A stretch of DNA of 64,000 nucleotides from JAPOUP01 sp965203605 (GCA_965203605.1 OZ241902.1:4216001-4280000); one strand, 5' to 3'. Shown: positions 16,041-25,822, numbered from the stretch's first letter. Numbers and translations: made by a program. Notes: generated by a model from the letters alone, not told the origin.

Positions 16041-18115
16041 TGCACCTTCGTTCGGTCGAATTGATAAACTGGCGCTCCTATAGACACGCCCGCTTCGACT
16101 TTCCGATCCCACGTGGCCATCGGAATGTGGTTCTCATCAGAGCGCCCAACGAGTACGGGAAGACCTCCTTCTTCGAGGCTCTCACGCTGGGATTATTCGG
16201 GCGGAGCGGGCTGGTTCTGATACCACGCGCTCGAGCAGCCGCTCAGGGTACTACCGCTGACCGCCTCAAAGCCAGTTACAGCCAGTTCCTCAGCAAGGCT
16301 CTTCACCGTTGGGCCACAGAAACCGGACCGGCAAGATGCGCCGTGTCGATTGAGGTCGAGGATGACAACGGAGAGCCGATCGAACTCACGCGGACCTGGC
16401 ATTTTCGACAGAACCGTCTACATAAGCCGAGCGACGACGACCTCACGATTTTTTGCGGTCTGGCCAGGGAACCCGTCAGACCCCCTTCCGGAATCGAGAA
16501 TCGTGACGAGTGGTTTCGTGACTGGATAGCTCAGCGCTTCCTGCCCACCAGTCTCGCCGAGTTCTTTCTTTTCGACGGTGAACAGGTGCAACGGTATGCA
16601 AATCGCGAAATGGGCGAACAGGTCCGTCAAGGCATTGAGGGGCTGCTGGGTCTACCGATCCTGCGTAGCCTTCAGTCGTCGCTCGCGGATTATGCGCAAA
16701 AGCGGCGCACCGCTGCGGCGGCACCGACCGACAGTACCGTCAAGCGTGTAGAGGCCGACATTGCCGCCATTTCGGAGGCCATCGAGGCAGAGCGGAGGCG
16801 CCAAAGTGAGGCGGCTACGATCCTGCCTGAACTTGCTTCAGAAATTGAGGATTTGACCTCCGCCCTTGGCGTCCGTGGCGAAGGCACGACCGCAATGGTC
16901 GGAAAGCTCATGCAAACCGAACAACGTCAACGGGATGAAGCGCAACGGGCCATGGACGCATTGTTGGCGCTAATCCAGCAAGACGTTGCGCTGGCGGTCG
17001 CGGGTCCCGAACTCCGTGACCGCACACGCGAAAGACTTGAGGCAGAAGCAAAGCGCGAGCGCTGGGAGTCCGGCCGTAACGAAGGCGCCCAGCATCTTGA
17101 TCGATTTGCCCTCGAACTCGACCGCCGTGTCGCCGTGCTCGAACCGCCGCTTGATGACCGTCATCGCCTGGCCGTTGTCGAAGCTGGCAAGGCGGCTTGG
17201 GACGCCCTGTGGCATCCGGCCCCCGATGGCTGTCCCGAGGACTATCGCCATCCGTCCCTCAATGGGATGATTCGCGAAAGAGCCATCGAAATCCTGCTGT
17301 CGCTGGACAATCACACCGAGGGAGAAGTCGCCGGCTATGGGGAGAGATTCCGTATCGCCGTCGAACATGCGGATTTGGCAAAGCGGCAATGGCAGGAACT
17401 GGAAGCGGTGGCACCGGAAGTGGAAAATCGCACCATGCGATTGCGCGAACTATCTGAAAAGATGGGACGCTACAAGTCCCGGAAAGACGAGGCTGATCGT
17501 GCCATCCAGAGCAAGGAAGCGGAACTTGCGCAGAAGCGAGCGGAACTTGGGCGCTACATGGCACGTCAGGGGGCCAGTGCTCCCGCATTGCAGCGGGCTG
17601 CCCACGCTGATCGTTACGCAGAACTCATACAGAACCTCCTCAAGGAGGCGTTGCCTAGTGAGGTTGGCGAGGTCTCCGAACAGATGACGCGAGCATGGAA
17701 GGCAATGGCTCACCTTTCTGATCGCGTGGACCGGATCGAGATCACAGCAGATTGCGAGGTAAAGATGCTGAACGCTCGCGGCGATGACCTGCACGAAGTC
17801 GACAAGTCCGCAGGTGCCAGCCAGGTGTTCACTCAGGCTCTCATAACTGCGATCACGAAAGTCAGCGGTCGTACGTTTCCGTTTGTCGTCGATACACCAT
17901 TGGCGCGGCTGAGTCGGGATCAGAGAATAGGTGTCCTAAAGACGTTCACCGACCGGTCAGGTCAGGTGATTCTCTTGTCTACGGACGAAGAGGTCGTCGA
18001 CGACAAGCTCGATGCCATTAGGGAGCGTCTATTGGCTGCCTTTGAACTGAAGATCCGCAGTGACAAGGGTATAGCGGTGACGAGTGTCCAAAGGCTCGAC
18101 CCGGAGCAAATCTAA
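16040..18115 (+). CDS. dndD: DNA phosphorothioation ATPase DndD (SMC/Rad50-like)
   Basis: 691 residues. N-terminal ATPase half with strand HLRSVELINWRSYRHARFDF and a Walker A that reads APNEYGKTSFFEALTLGLFG, EFFLFDGEQVQRYA, then a long coiled-coil (about residues 210-560, rich in EA/RR/QR repeats), then the C-terminal half with a signature-like KSAGASQVFTQALI and Walker B FPFVVDTPLARLS. The Walker A has Glu-Tyr where Gly-Ser/Ala is more usual. DndD supplies ATP-driven DNA strand work for sulfur insertion with DndC and DndE. dndE follows after two bases. Confidence 0.92.
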   Translation: MHLRSVELINWRSYRHARFDFPIPRGHRNVVLIRAPNEYGKTSFFEALTLGLFGRSGLVLIPRARAAAQGTTADRLKASYSQFLSKALHRWATETGPARCAVSIEVEDDNGEPIELTRTWHFRQNRLHKPSDDDLTIFCGLAREPVRPPSGIENRDEWFRDWIAQRFLPTSLAEFFLFDGEQVQRYANREMGEQVRQGIEGLLGLPILRSLQSSLADYAQKRRTAAAAPTDSTVKRVEADIAAISEAIEAERRRQSEAATILPELASEIEDLTSALGVRGEGTTAMVGKLMQTEQRQRDEAQRAMDALLALIQQDVALAVAGPELRDRTRERLEAEAKRERWESGRNEGAQHLDRFALELDRRVAVLEPPLDDRHRLAVVEAGKAAWDALWHPAPDGCPEDYRHPSLNGMIRERAIEILLSLDNHTEGEVAGYGERFRIAVEHADLAKRQWQELEAVAPEVENRTMRLRELSEKMGRYKSRKDEADRAIQSKEAELAQKRAELGRYMARQGASAPALQRAAHADRYAELIQNLLKEALPSEVGEVSEQMTRAWKAMAHLSDRVDRIEITADCEVKMLNARGDDLHEVDKSAGASQVFTQALITAITKVSGRTFPFVVDTPLARLSRDQRIGVLKTFTDRSGQVILLSTDEEVVDDKLDAIRERLLAAFELKIRSDKGIAVTSVQRLDPEQI

Positions 18116-18117
18116 AG

Positions 18118-19668
18118 ATGGTTGTCGACATTTCAGATCTCGCGAACTCCACGTTTCGGACAACGCGAACAGCTGATGACATTTGCGCGGACCTCACTGC
18201 GAAGCTGGGTTGGAGGTATCGATATATCGCCGCCCGGATGGCTGTGGGTAGATCGTTGTCCATTCCCGAACAGCCGCCTGAACTGAAGGACGAAGAAAGC
18301 GAACACATGGCGACTGCATTGCGAGGTATGCAATTGTTCGGCGAGGACGTCAATGCCGCTGCCTGGTTGGCGCTCATCACTCAGCACAGCGATTGTCCTG
18401 AAATGACGAAGAGGGTCCTGCAGGGATTGGTCGCGCGCCATTGGCACAGGGGCGCGTCTCTTCTCAGACAGGACTGGGACGACGCTGGTCAACAGATGGA
18501 AGGCTTCGTCGCGCGTCTGGCCGAACTTGCGAGCTTTGCCGGAGACAGCGACGGGCCCAGCGATGCCCTGCCGACTGCGGTGGCACCTACTCACGCCGAC
18601 GAAATCAAGTTGCCCGTAGGCGAAATCGCCAAAGACCTCAAGTCGGAAGAGCATGTCGTATTCTCGGTGAACGGAGCTGGTGGCAGTCCTCACATGGCCA
18701 TCATGGGCGGCGTCGGTTCCGGCAAGACCAGGACTGCGGTTCATATGCTCCGCGCTTTGCGCAGTCACTGCGAGTTGCCGTTTCTGGCATTCGACTTCAA
18801 GGGCGATCTTACCGAGAGATTTACGCAAAGTTTCGGTGCCAATCCAGTCACTCCACCGGAAATGGCAATCCCCCTGAATGTTCTGCACGTTTCTTCCCAT
18901 GACGACACATCGATCAAGAAGGCTGCCGCCCGCATCCGTGATTCGATCTCCGCAGTGAAAGTGCGAAAGCCAAGCGGTGTCCAGTCGGAAGCACTTAGGG
19001 AAGCTGTCTCATCTGTACTGCGTCAAAGTTCGCCTGATGCACCGGCAAATCTCCAGGATGTCGCATCGGCACTGGAATCAGAGTACGAGGACCGCGGGCG
19101 TAAGTCCGACGAGCTGACTGCAACCTTGAACGAACTCACCCAGTTCGCACTCTTCCAGCCCGATCTCTCGCCAGCCGCTTTCTTTGAGAGAAGCTGGATT
19201 ATCCAACTTCCACAAGATGGTTCGGTGGAAATGCGGCGATTGATCATCAATCTGACCCTGGATGCCCTTGACCGCTGGATCAACTCTCAACCCGACGCGC
19301 CGACAGATGATAGGGGCACACGTGGCCTTCGCCATCTGACCATGCTCGACGAAGCCCATGTGATTCTGTCGACAAAGCTACCCGCTCTTGGTAACCTCGT
19401 CAGAATGAGTCGATCAAAAGGCGGATCCATCATGTTGATATCACAGTCGCCCGATGACTTTGAGAGCACAGAGGATGGCTATCTTGACAATATGGGTATG
19501 ACTCTCGCCTTCAATACTCAGGCCAGACCTGGCCCAACGAAACGTGTCTTCGGTAGCACCGGCTCACTGACTGGCTTGCAGGTGGGTGAAGCGCTCTGCC
19601 GCATTCGGTCCGAAGCAAGGACCCAAAAGGTCCTCTGCTGGAGCCCTGCTAGCGAGCCCATTGTCTGA
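18118..19668 (+). CDS. dndE: DndE domain fused to a HerA/FtsK-type ATPase
   Basis: 516 residues with two parts. Residues about 10-125 match DndE (DUF1832): FRTTRTADDICADLTAKLG and WRYRYIAARMAVGRSLSIP, then GMQLFGEDVNAAAWLALI. After an Ala/Asp-rich linker (about 140-165) comes a P-loop ATPase: Walker A AIMGGVGSGKTRTAVHMLRA, FLAFDFKGDLTERF, Walker B RHLTMLDEAHVIL and a SQSPDDF sensor, as in HerA/VirB4/FtsK motors. Classical DndE is about 110 residues and alone; HerA-type motors belong to the DndH/DptH restriction side. Fusion therefore joins a modification and a motor function in one polypeptide. Role of the motor is inferred. Confidence 0.82.
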   Translation: MVVDISDLANSTFRTTRTADDICADLTAKLGWRYRYIAARMAVGRSLSIPEQPPELKDEESEHMATALRGMQLFGEDVNAAAWLALITQHSDCPEMTKRVLQGLVARHWHRGASLLRQDWDDAGQQMEGFVARLAELASFAGDSDGPSDALPTAVAPTHADEIKLPVGEIAKDLKSEEHVVFSVNGAGGSPHMAIMGGVGSGKTRTAVHMLRALRSHCELPFLAFDFKGDLTERFTQSFGANPVTPPEMAIPLNVLHVSSHDDTSIKKAAARIRDSISAVKVRKPSGVQSEALREAVSSVLRQSSPDAPANLQDVASALESEYEDRGRKSDELTATLNELTQFALFQPDLSPAAFFERSWIIQLPQDGSVEMRRLIINLTLDALDRWINSQPDAPTDDRGTRGLRHLTMLDEAHVILSTKLPALGNLVRMSRSKGGSIMLISQSPDDFESTEDGYLDNMGMTLAFNTQARPGPTKRVFGSTGSLTGLQVGEALCRIRSEARTQKVLCWSPASEPIV

Positions 19669-19746
19669 GTATGACCGAAGTGTATCTGGCCGCCATTGCC
19701 TTCCAGCCGATTGACATGAGGGTCAACTACCCTCAAAGGGATTGAA

Positions 19747-20235
19747 ATGGCACGAGATGCTTTCCTGCAGCAAGTAGGGCGAGACCGTCTACGGATTGTC
19801 AGAACGCAACCCTACCCGAACAGGTGGCGGGATTTCTGCTCTCGGTACAAACTTTCTTGGCACTTTACCCCATTCGAGCAAACCAAGGCAAATCAAGTGC
19901 CCACTAGCCCTGGCGTTTACTGTTTCTACATCGGACATGACCTACAATGTCTGCCTACCTTTGGCCTATCTCTTTACGGCGGTATCACCATCCGTTCCCT
20001 AAGAGCACGATTCAAGGAGTACCTTCGCGAGCGGGACTCCGATCAAGGCCGCGACTGGGTAAGGCAGTTTCTTCTGGTCTTCGATGGAGAGCTTTTGTTT
20101 GGCTGGTCACCGGTTGATAGTGTCATAACTGACCTGAGAACGTTCGAGAAGCAATTCAACGACGCGATGATGCCGCCTTACAGTGTCAAAGACTTCTCGG
20201 CCGATGTTCGCGCAGGGAGATACGCATGGCAATGA
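19747..20235 (+). CDS. GIY-YIG nuclease-like protein of the Dnd island
   Basis: 162 residues. SPGVYCFYIG supplies the first (GIY) strand and LYGGITIRSLRARFKEY the second (YIG reads YGG) with the conserved Arg; TFEKQFND could provide the metal-binding Glu. This is the fold of GIY-YIG endonucleases. N-terminal 40 residues are basic and aromatic. AAAGGGA lies just before ATG 19747. Visibly AT-richer than dndC-dndE and overlapping dndB by 10 bases, so it belongs to the same unit. It is a candidate restriction nuclease acting on DNA without phosphorothioate, but could also be regulatory. Confidence 0.65.
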   Translation: MARDAFLQQVGRDRLRIVRTQPYPNRWRDFCSRYKLSWHFTPFEQTKANQVPTSPGVYCFYIGHDLQCLPTFGLSLYGGITIRSLRARFKEYLRERDSDQGRDWVRQFLLVFDGELLFGWSPVDSVITDLRTFEKQFNDAMMPPYSVKDFSADVRAGRYAWQ

Positions 20236-21509
20236 ACGAACCCATATTCTTACCTGCGCTTCAAGGAAAATTCGGCGATTGGGTTTATTACACAGGAATT
20301 ATGCCTCTCTCCGAAGTCAAAAGACGAATTGGGTTCGCACGAGAGCTCCACCAAAACAAACGTTTAGGTGAATTGATACAACGGCAACTACAGGATTCCG
20401 GTTCTGGCAAGCGCAACCGGGCAAGTGCAATTGCCGATTACTTGCAGTCAAATAACGAACGGTTCTTCAATGCCATTGTTGTGGGCATCTATGGTGGCGA
20501 ACCTGTATGGCACCCCTTTGACATTCAGACCCGACCAGAATTTGATCGGGAAAACATTGAATATCTGGCTGAACAGGAGCGCATTGGTTTCCTTGAGCTT
20601 CGCGGCACGGAACGAATGTTCGCCCTTGACGGACAACATAGAGTCGCTGGAATCTATAGGGCATTGGAGAACGGAGGCGACGCAAGCAATGACATTCTTA
20701 CGGTCTTATTTGTTCCCCATATTGACTCCAAGACAGGTATTCAGAAGACGCGCCGTCTTTTTGTCGATCTCAATAAACGTGCTGTTCCTGTTGGCACCAA
20801 AGACATCATTATTCTGGATGAAGTGGAACTCCCGGCGATCTTGACGAGGCGTCTGGTCGACGAACACACGTGGTTTTCAAGAGGCCAGGTTGATATCGGA
20901 AGATTCACGGCGACCATCAGCCCGAATTCTGCGGCTCTATTTTCCATTGCTACTTTGTTCAACATCATTAAATGCACATTACCCAACGCATTGGCTGCCA
21001 GCCAAGAGGATCGCAGGGAACTCAGGGAAACCTCGTCGATCCGGTTGTCGGAAGATAGGATCAACTATTACTATCGGAGAGCTTGCACGTACTTTGAGGG
21101 ATTGGCAGACATAAATCAGCAGCTAAAGGATTACTTGGAACAAGGACCCGAGTCCGGAATTGCGAACGTTGCACGGGATGCCAACAATCGAAATGTCCTG
21201 TTTCGGCCTGCAGGGCAAATGGCGTTTGCTGGTGCTATCGCTGCTTTGGCGGCGAGGGATGGACTCACCTCAGCTTTGCGCTCAGCGCGAGCCTTCCCAA
21301 TGGATATGGCTCTCGCACCGTTTGCACATGTCGTGTGGGATCCTGCGCGGTGTAGAATGATTTCGAGGGGCTCCGCACTGGCGGCACGTCTCCTGAAGTA
21401 TATGTGTGGGTTGGAGCCGCCGACGGAGCGACTTCTCAATTCCTACAGAACCGCGTTGCATGACAATACTATAGAATTGCCAGATAGATTAGATGTTGAC
21501 TATGTTTGA
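20226..21509 (+). CDS. dndB: DndB, DGQHR-domain regulator of the phosphorothioation operon
   Basis: 427 residues with the family signature FALDGQHRVAGI near residue 140, followed by TVLFVPHI, RLFVDLNKRAVPV and a long helical C-terminal part. DndB-type DGQHR proteins control transcription and extent of DNA sulfur modification. AGGGAG 5 bases before ATG 20226 is a good ribosome site. The gene is AT-rich compared with serA or hmgA, which suggests transfer from another source. dndB is usually divergent from dndCDE; here it is the last gene on the same strand. Confidence 0.85.
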   Translation: MAMNEPIFLPALQGKFGDWVYYTGIMPLSEVKRRIGFARELHQNKRLGELIQRQLQDSGSGKRNRASAIADYLQSNNERFFNAIVVGIYGGEPVWHPFDIQTRPEFDRENIEYLAEQERIGFLELRGTERMFALDGQHRVAGIYRALENGGDASNDILTVLFVPHIDSKTGIQKTRRLFVDLNKRAVPVGTKDIIILDEVELPAILTRRLVDEHTWFSRGQVDIGRFTATISPNSAALFSIATLFNIIKCTLPNALAASQEDRRELRETSSIRLSEDRINYYYRRACTYFEGLADINQQLKDYLEQGPESGIANVARDANNRNVLFRPAGQMAFAGAIAALAARDGLTSALRSARAFPMDMALAPFAHVVWDPARCRMISRGSALAARLLKYMCGLEPPTERLLNSYRTALHDNTIELPDRLDVDYV

Positions 21510-22197
21510 ATGATGTTGGTTTTTCTGATCCATCAAGAATTTATTATATTGGATGAGACAAGGAACCAAAGGCGTCATGCCTAACGGCTACCGCTGCCAT
21601 TTCCTATAGGGTCGGGTGGTCAAGGGCCCATGCTGCCCGTGATCCTCAAGCTCGATCCTGGTGGGCGGTCTTCGCTGGAGTGGTGCCGGCAGATGTAGCC
21701 TCTGAGCGAACGCAGATGCTCCTCCCACTATAGCGCGGGGATGGCAGGTCGCGGGTCCATGGCGGCATCGGGTGAGCGCTCGCGGTGTTCGACGTTGCCA
21801 CCTGAATGTTTATGTCCAATCGGAGGCTTACGACATGGTGGATAGCATTCCAGAACCTCAGGGCGCGGGAGACGTTTAAGGTCTACACCTTGGTAAGCGG
21901 CCACCCCATGTTCGAGCCCAAGCTGAAATGGTCGGGGACCGGCTGGTTTGGGAGCGGAGACAGCGCCATGTCTGCTCCGAATGGTTGGGTTATGAGCCTC
22001 CGGCTAACCGACTGCCTGAAATGGTGGGCAAATCAGACTACCGAAGCGTGAAGTCAACAATTTGAGCTATACCGGGGACTTGTCATATGCCCTCGTGATG
22101 GAGGAATGTTCGACCAGCGAACAGGCCATCCGGACCGTGAGCGTTAGTCATGTTAAGCCAGCCAAGCCTGTGCGTCCAACCAGTCTATGGACCACGA
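21510..22197. other. Gene-free stretch at the right edge of the Dnd island
   Basis: The first 50 bases are AT-rich, the remainder is more like the chromosome average. Open frames at 21806-22051 and 22062-22328 have no recognisable motif. No tRNA gene, integrase or repeat was recognised. Confidence 0.45.
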
Positions 22198-22989
22198 TCA
22201 CCCTGAGCGTCTGGAAATCCCCGATTTCTGGAACATGTGCTTCCGCACCATTGGATGTGGTTCAAGCTTCTGACGCCCCGCGTCAGTCAGGATCCAGCAC
22301 TCGCGACCCTCGAAGACTGCGGCCGTGAGCTTGCGGTAATATCCGGCACCGGAATCCAGATTGACCCGGTTTCCATAATGCGTGGGGCTTTCAATGGCCG
22401 TATGCCCATGCACGATGAGTTTCCCATGGTCGCGGGTGTCATACAGAAATTCTTCACGGATCCAGACAAGGTCGTCTTCCGATTGCGCCGAAAGCGGAAC
22501 ACCTGGAAATATCCCGGCATGGACGAATGCCAGTTCCCCGACTTCAAGAACGGGATCAAGCCCGTCCAGAAACCCTATGTGGGAATCGGGAATCAATCCA
22601 AGAATCCGCTGGTGAAGTTGCTTGGTTGAGAGTTGCCCGATGGCGGTCAGCCCATAGGACTCCAACGTCTTAGTGCCACCGAGATCGGGAGACAGCCAGG
22701 TGAAGCCCTCGCGAAGCAGGCTGTCCCGAAGACTCGCTTCCCTGACAAATCCCCGAAACATCCGGTCATGATTCCCGAGGATTGTCCGCCAAGGTTCGCC
22801 GGCGGCAATCCCGTCGACAAGAAACTGGATCGTTCCAGCGGTGTCGGGGCCCCTGTCGCAGAAATCCCCAAGATGCACCACTTCCGCAGTCGAGTCGCCG
22901 CAGGCCACACGGTCGGACGCAATGCGTCTATGGGCGGCCCGAAGCATGTCCAACTGGCCATGGATGTCGCCAATGGCATATATCCTCAC
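22198..22989 (-). CDS. Serine/threonine-type metallophosphatase
   Basis: 263-residue calcineurin-like phosphoesterase of the bacterial PrpA/lambda phosphatase type. All metal motifs are visible: YAIGDIHGQ, HLGDFCDRGPD, ILGNHDRMF and IVHGHTAIESP. Cytosolic, no signal peptide. GTG start 22989 is 3 bases after the serA stop, so it is the last gene of serC-serA-phosphatase. Its protein substrate is unknown. The operon position suggests, but does not prove, a link with serine metabolism. Confidence 0.9.
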   Translation of the reverse strand: MRIYAIGDIHGQLDMLRAAHRRIASDRVACGDSTAEVVHLGDFCDRGPDTAGTIQFLVDGIAAGEPWRTILGNHDRMFRGFVREASLRDSLLREGFTWLSPDLGGTKTLESYGLTAIGQLSTKQLHQRILGLIPDSHIGFLDGLDPVLEVGELAFVHAGIFPGVPLSAQSEDDLVWIREEFLYDTRDHGKLIVHGHTAIESPTHYGNRVNLDSGAGYYRKLTAAVFEGRECWILTDAGRQKLEPHPMVRKHMFQKSGISRRSG

Positions 22990-22992
22990 GGA

Positions 22993-24588
22993 CTAGCCAA
23001 CGTCAAACTCAAGCGGACTGACCTGCTCGAACAGGCCAGTCGCTTCCAGTTCCGCCAGTACGCTCCCCGGTGGACGATCATCCAGGTAGAGCAGCGCGAT
23101 CGCTTCGCCGCCGACGGAACTGCGACCGAGGGTGAAGTTCGCGATATTGACGCCGTGGTTCCCCATGGTCTGACCGAGTGCTCCGATAATGCCCGGCATG
23201 TCTTCATTGGTCGTGTAGAGCATATGATGCCCGATCGCCGCGTCAATGTTGATTCCCTTGATCTGGATGAAACGCGGTCTGCCATCGGAAAACACGGTGC
23301 CGGCGATGGATCGCTCGCGTCGACCGGTCGCGACAGTGAGCTTGATGTAGCCCTCGAAGACGCCTGACTTGCCCTGGGTCGTCGTAGAGATATCCATGCC
23401 ACGTTCCCGCGCGATCACCGGTGCCGACACCATGTTGACCTCCGGATTCGAGGACTTCATGATTCCAGCGATGGCGGCGGAGGTGAGGGCGGCTGCATTC
23501 ATGTCGGCTACCACGCCATCGTAAAGGATATTGGTGGCCTTGATCGGTTCGCCTGTCAGCTGCCCGACGAATTCTCCAAGATGTCCTGCAAGCTTGATCC
23601 ACGGACCCATGACCCGAGCTTCTTCGGCGGTCACCGAAGGCATGTTCAGGGCGTTCTGGACGGCACCCGTCAGCAGGTAGTCGGACATCTGTTCCGCGAC
23701 CTGCAGCGCCACATTTTCCTGCGCTTCGTTGGTCGATGCGCCGAGATGTGGTGTGCAGACGACGTTTGGCATGTTGAACAGCTTGTTCTCGGTCGCCGGT
23801 TCGGTTGAGAAGACGTCGAGTGCCGCGGCAGCGACATGACCCGAACCAAGGAGGTCAGCCAGCGCTGTCTCGTCGACCAGTCCACCGCGGGCGCAGTTGA
23901 TGATGTGTACGCCCTTTTTGGTGCGACCAAGCGCTTCCCTTGAAAGAATGTTCCGGGTCTTTTCAGTCAGTGGCACATGAAGCGTGATGAAGTCAGATTC
24001 GTGAAGAAGGTCCGCCAGATCCACCTTTCTTGCGCCCATGCTGTTCGCCCTCTCCCCGGACAGGAACGGATCGTACGCCACGACTTTCATCTTAAGTCCG
24101 CGTGCGCGGTCGATGACAATCTGGCCAATGTTTCCGGCACCGATGACGCCCAATGTCTTGCCCGTGAGTTCGACTCCCATGAAGCGGGACTTTTCCCACT
24201 TTCCCGCATGAGTCGATGCATTCGCGGCCGGGATCTGCCGCGCGGCCGACAACATCATGGCGATCGCGTGCTCAGCGGTGGTGATCGAATTGCCGAAGGG
24301 CGTGTTCATCACGATCACGCCGGCCTTGGAAGCGGCTGGAACGTCGACATTGTCAACGCCGATGCCGGCCCGACCCACAACCTTCAGACGGATGGCAGCG
24401 CCAATCAGCCTCTCAGTCACCTTTGTCGCTGATCGGATGGCGAGCCCATCATAGTTTCGGATCACCTCCAACATGCCGGACTTGTCCCTGCCGAGGTCTG
24501 GCCTGAAATCCACTTCCACCCCGCGGTCGCGGAAAATCTGCACTGCGGTCTCAGACAGCCTGTCCGAAACGAGAACTCTGGGGGCCAT
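22993..24588 (-). CDS. serA: D-3-phosphoglycerate dehydrogenase
   Basis: 531 residues, the long type with two extra domains. Order: substrate-binding half, GRAGIGVDNVDV, NAD Rossmann motif GVIGAGNIGQIV, INCARGGLVDE, catalytic His in CTPHLGAST, then the ASB domain and a C-terminal ACT domain (MPGIIGALGQTMGNHGVNIA) that normally binds serine for feedback control. First step of serine synthesis from 3-phosphoglycerate. ATG 24588 has GGAG 7 bases upstream; ATG 24600 adds four residues. Lies 55 bases downstream of serC. Confidence 0.96.
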   Translation of the reverse strand: MAPRVLVSDRLSETAVQIFRDRGVEVDFRPDLGRDKSGMLEVIRNYDGLAIRSATKVTERLIGAAIRLKVVGRAGIGVDNVDVPAASKAGVIVMNTPFGNSITTAEHAIAMMLSAARQIPAANASTHAGKWEKSRFMGVELTGKTLGVIGAGNIGQIVIDRARGLKMKVVAYDPFLSGERANSMGARKVDLADLLHESDFITLHVPLTEKTRNILSREALGRTKKGVHIINCARGGLVDETALADLLGSGHVAAAALDVFSTEPATENKLFNMPNVVCTPHLGASTNEAQENVALQVAEQMSDYLLTGAVQNALNMPSVTAEEARVMGPWIKLAGHLGEFVGQLTGEPIKATNILYDGVVADMNAAALTSAAIAGIMKSSNPEVNMVSAPVIARERGMDISTTTQGKSGVFEGYIKLTVATGRRERSIAGTVFSDGRPRFIQIKGINIDAAIGHHMLYTTNEDMPGIIGALGQTMGNHGVNIANFTLGRSSVGGEAIALLYLDDRPPGSVLAELEATGLFEQVSPLEFDVG

Positions 24589-24643
24589 TCCGGTCTCCAT
24601 TCATGTTATGCTCGACTTTGGCCAGCCGCCTTCTGCTGACGCT

Positions 24644-25798
24644 TCAGGCAGCGGTACGCGCAGATTCGGTCTGCGAACGGTAGGACCATTCGATCCAGTT
24701 CGTGAGCGCCTCGATATCCGAGGACTCGACCGTTGCACCGCACCAGATCCGCAAACCCGGCGGCGCATCGCGGTAACTGCCGATGTCGTATGCGACGCCT
24801 TCTTCCTCAAGCTGCCTCTCGACCGCCTTGGCGAGCGTGCGCGAGTCTCCTGTCGAAAGTCCGGTGAACTTGAGACAGACGCTCGTTGTGGATCGGCATT
24901 TCGGTTCGTTCGCCAGGAAACCGATCCAATCATGCATATTTACGAACCGCTCGATGGCGTCGAAGTTGGCATTGGTCCGGGCGATCAGCCCGTCGAGGCC
25001 CCCGACCGATTCGGCCCATTCGAGTGCGGCAAGATAATCCTCGACGCAAAGCATGGACGGGGTGTTGATCGTGGAGCCCTCGAAAATCGCTTCGTTGAGT
25101 TTTCCGCGTTTCGTTAGACGGAAGATCTTGGGTAGTGGCCAGGGCGGCTCGTAGCTTTCGAGGCGCCGCATCGCGCGAGGGCTGAGAATCAGCATGCCGT
25201 GAGCCGCTTCGCCACCAAGAACCTTCTGCCAGGAAAACGTTGTTGCGTCGAGCCGGTCCCAAGGAAGGTCCATCGCAAATGCGGCCGAAGTCGCATCACA
25301 GAGTGTCAGTCCCTTGCGGTCAGATGGAATGAACCCGTCCGAAGGCACACGGACACCTGAGGTTGTGCCGTTCCAGGTGAAGCAGACGTCCCGGTCATAG
25401 TTCACGGACGTCATGTCGACGATATCGCCATACTCGGCGGTGTGGACAGAAGCGTCGATGCGGAGCTGCCTGACGGCATCGGTAACCCAACCGGCACCGA
25501 AACTTTCCCAAGCCACCATTTCGACGGGACGTTCACCAAGAAGATTCCACATCGCCATCTCGAACGCGCCCGTGTCGGAGGCGGGCACGATTCCTATTCT
25601 ATGCCCATCTGGAACGCCGAGGATGACGCGCGTCCTGTCGATCGCGGCCTTGAGTTTGGCTTTCGGAGTCGTGGCGCGATGTGACCGGCCGAGCATGGCG
25701 TCGGACAGTCTGTCGAAACTGAATCCAGGGGGCTTGGTGCAGGGACCCGATGAGAAACGCGGGTTCATGGGCCTCATGGCTGGCTTGTCCAGTGCCAT
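24644..25798 (-). CDS. serC: Phosphoserine aminotransferase
   Basis: 384 residues of the class V aminotransferase type found in alphaproteobacteria. NPRFSSGPCTKPPGFSFDRL is the usual opening; TTSGVRVP, CDATSAAFAMDLPWD and the PLP-lysine segment FSWQKVLGGEAAHGM follow. Converts 3-phosphohydroxypyruvate and glutamate to phosphoserine. GAAGGA upstream of ATG 25798. First gene of the serC-serA-phosphatase unit and preceded by a structured leader. Confidence 0.96.
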   Translation of the reverse strand: MALDKPAMRPMNPRFSSGPCTKPPGFSFDRLSDAMLGRSHRATTPKAKLKAAIDRTRVILGVPDGHRIGIVPASDTGAFEMAMWNLLGERPVEMVAWESFGAGWVTDAVRQLRIDASVHTAEYGDIVDMTSVNYDRDVCFTWNGTTSGVRVPSDGFIPSDRKGLTLCDATSAAFAMDLPWDRLDATTFSWQKVLGGEAAHGMLILSPRAMRRLESYEPPWPLPKIFRLTKRGKLNEAIFEGSTINTPSMLCVEDYLAALEWAESVGGLDGLIARTNANFDAIERFVNMHDWIGFLANEPKCRSTTSVCLKFTGLSTGDSRTLAKAVERQLEEEGVAYDIGSYRDAPPGLRIWCGATVESSDIEALTNWIEWSYRSQTESARTAA

Positions 25799-25822
25799 CT
25801 ATGGTATCCTTCCAGATATACG

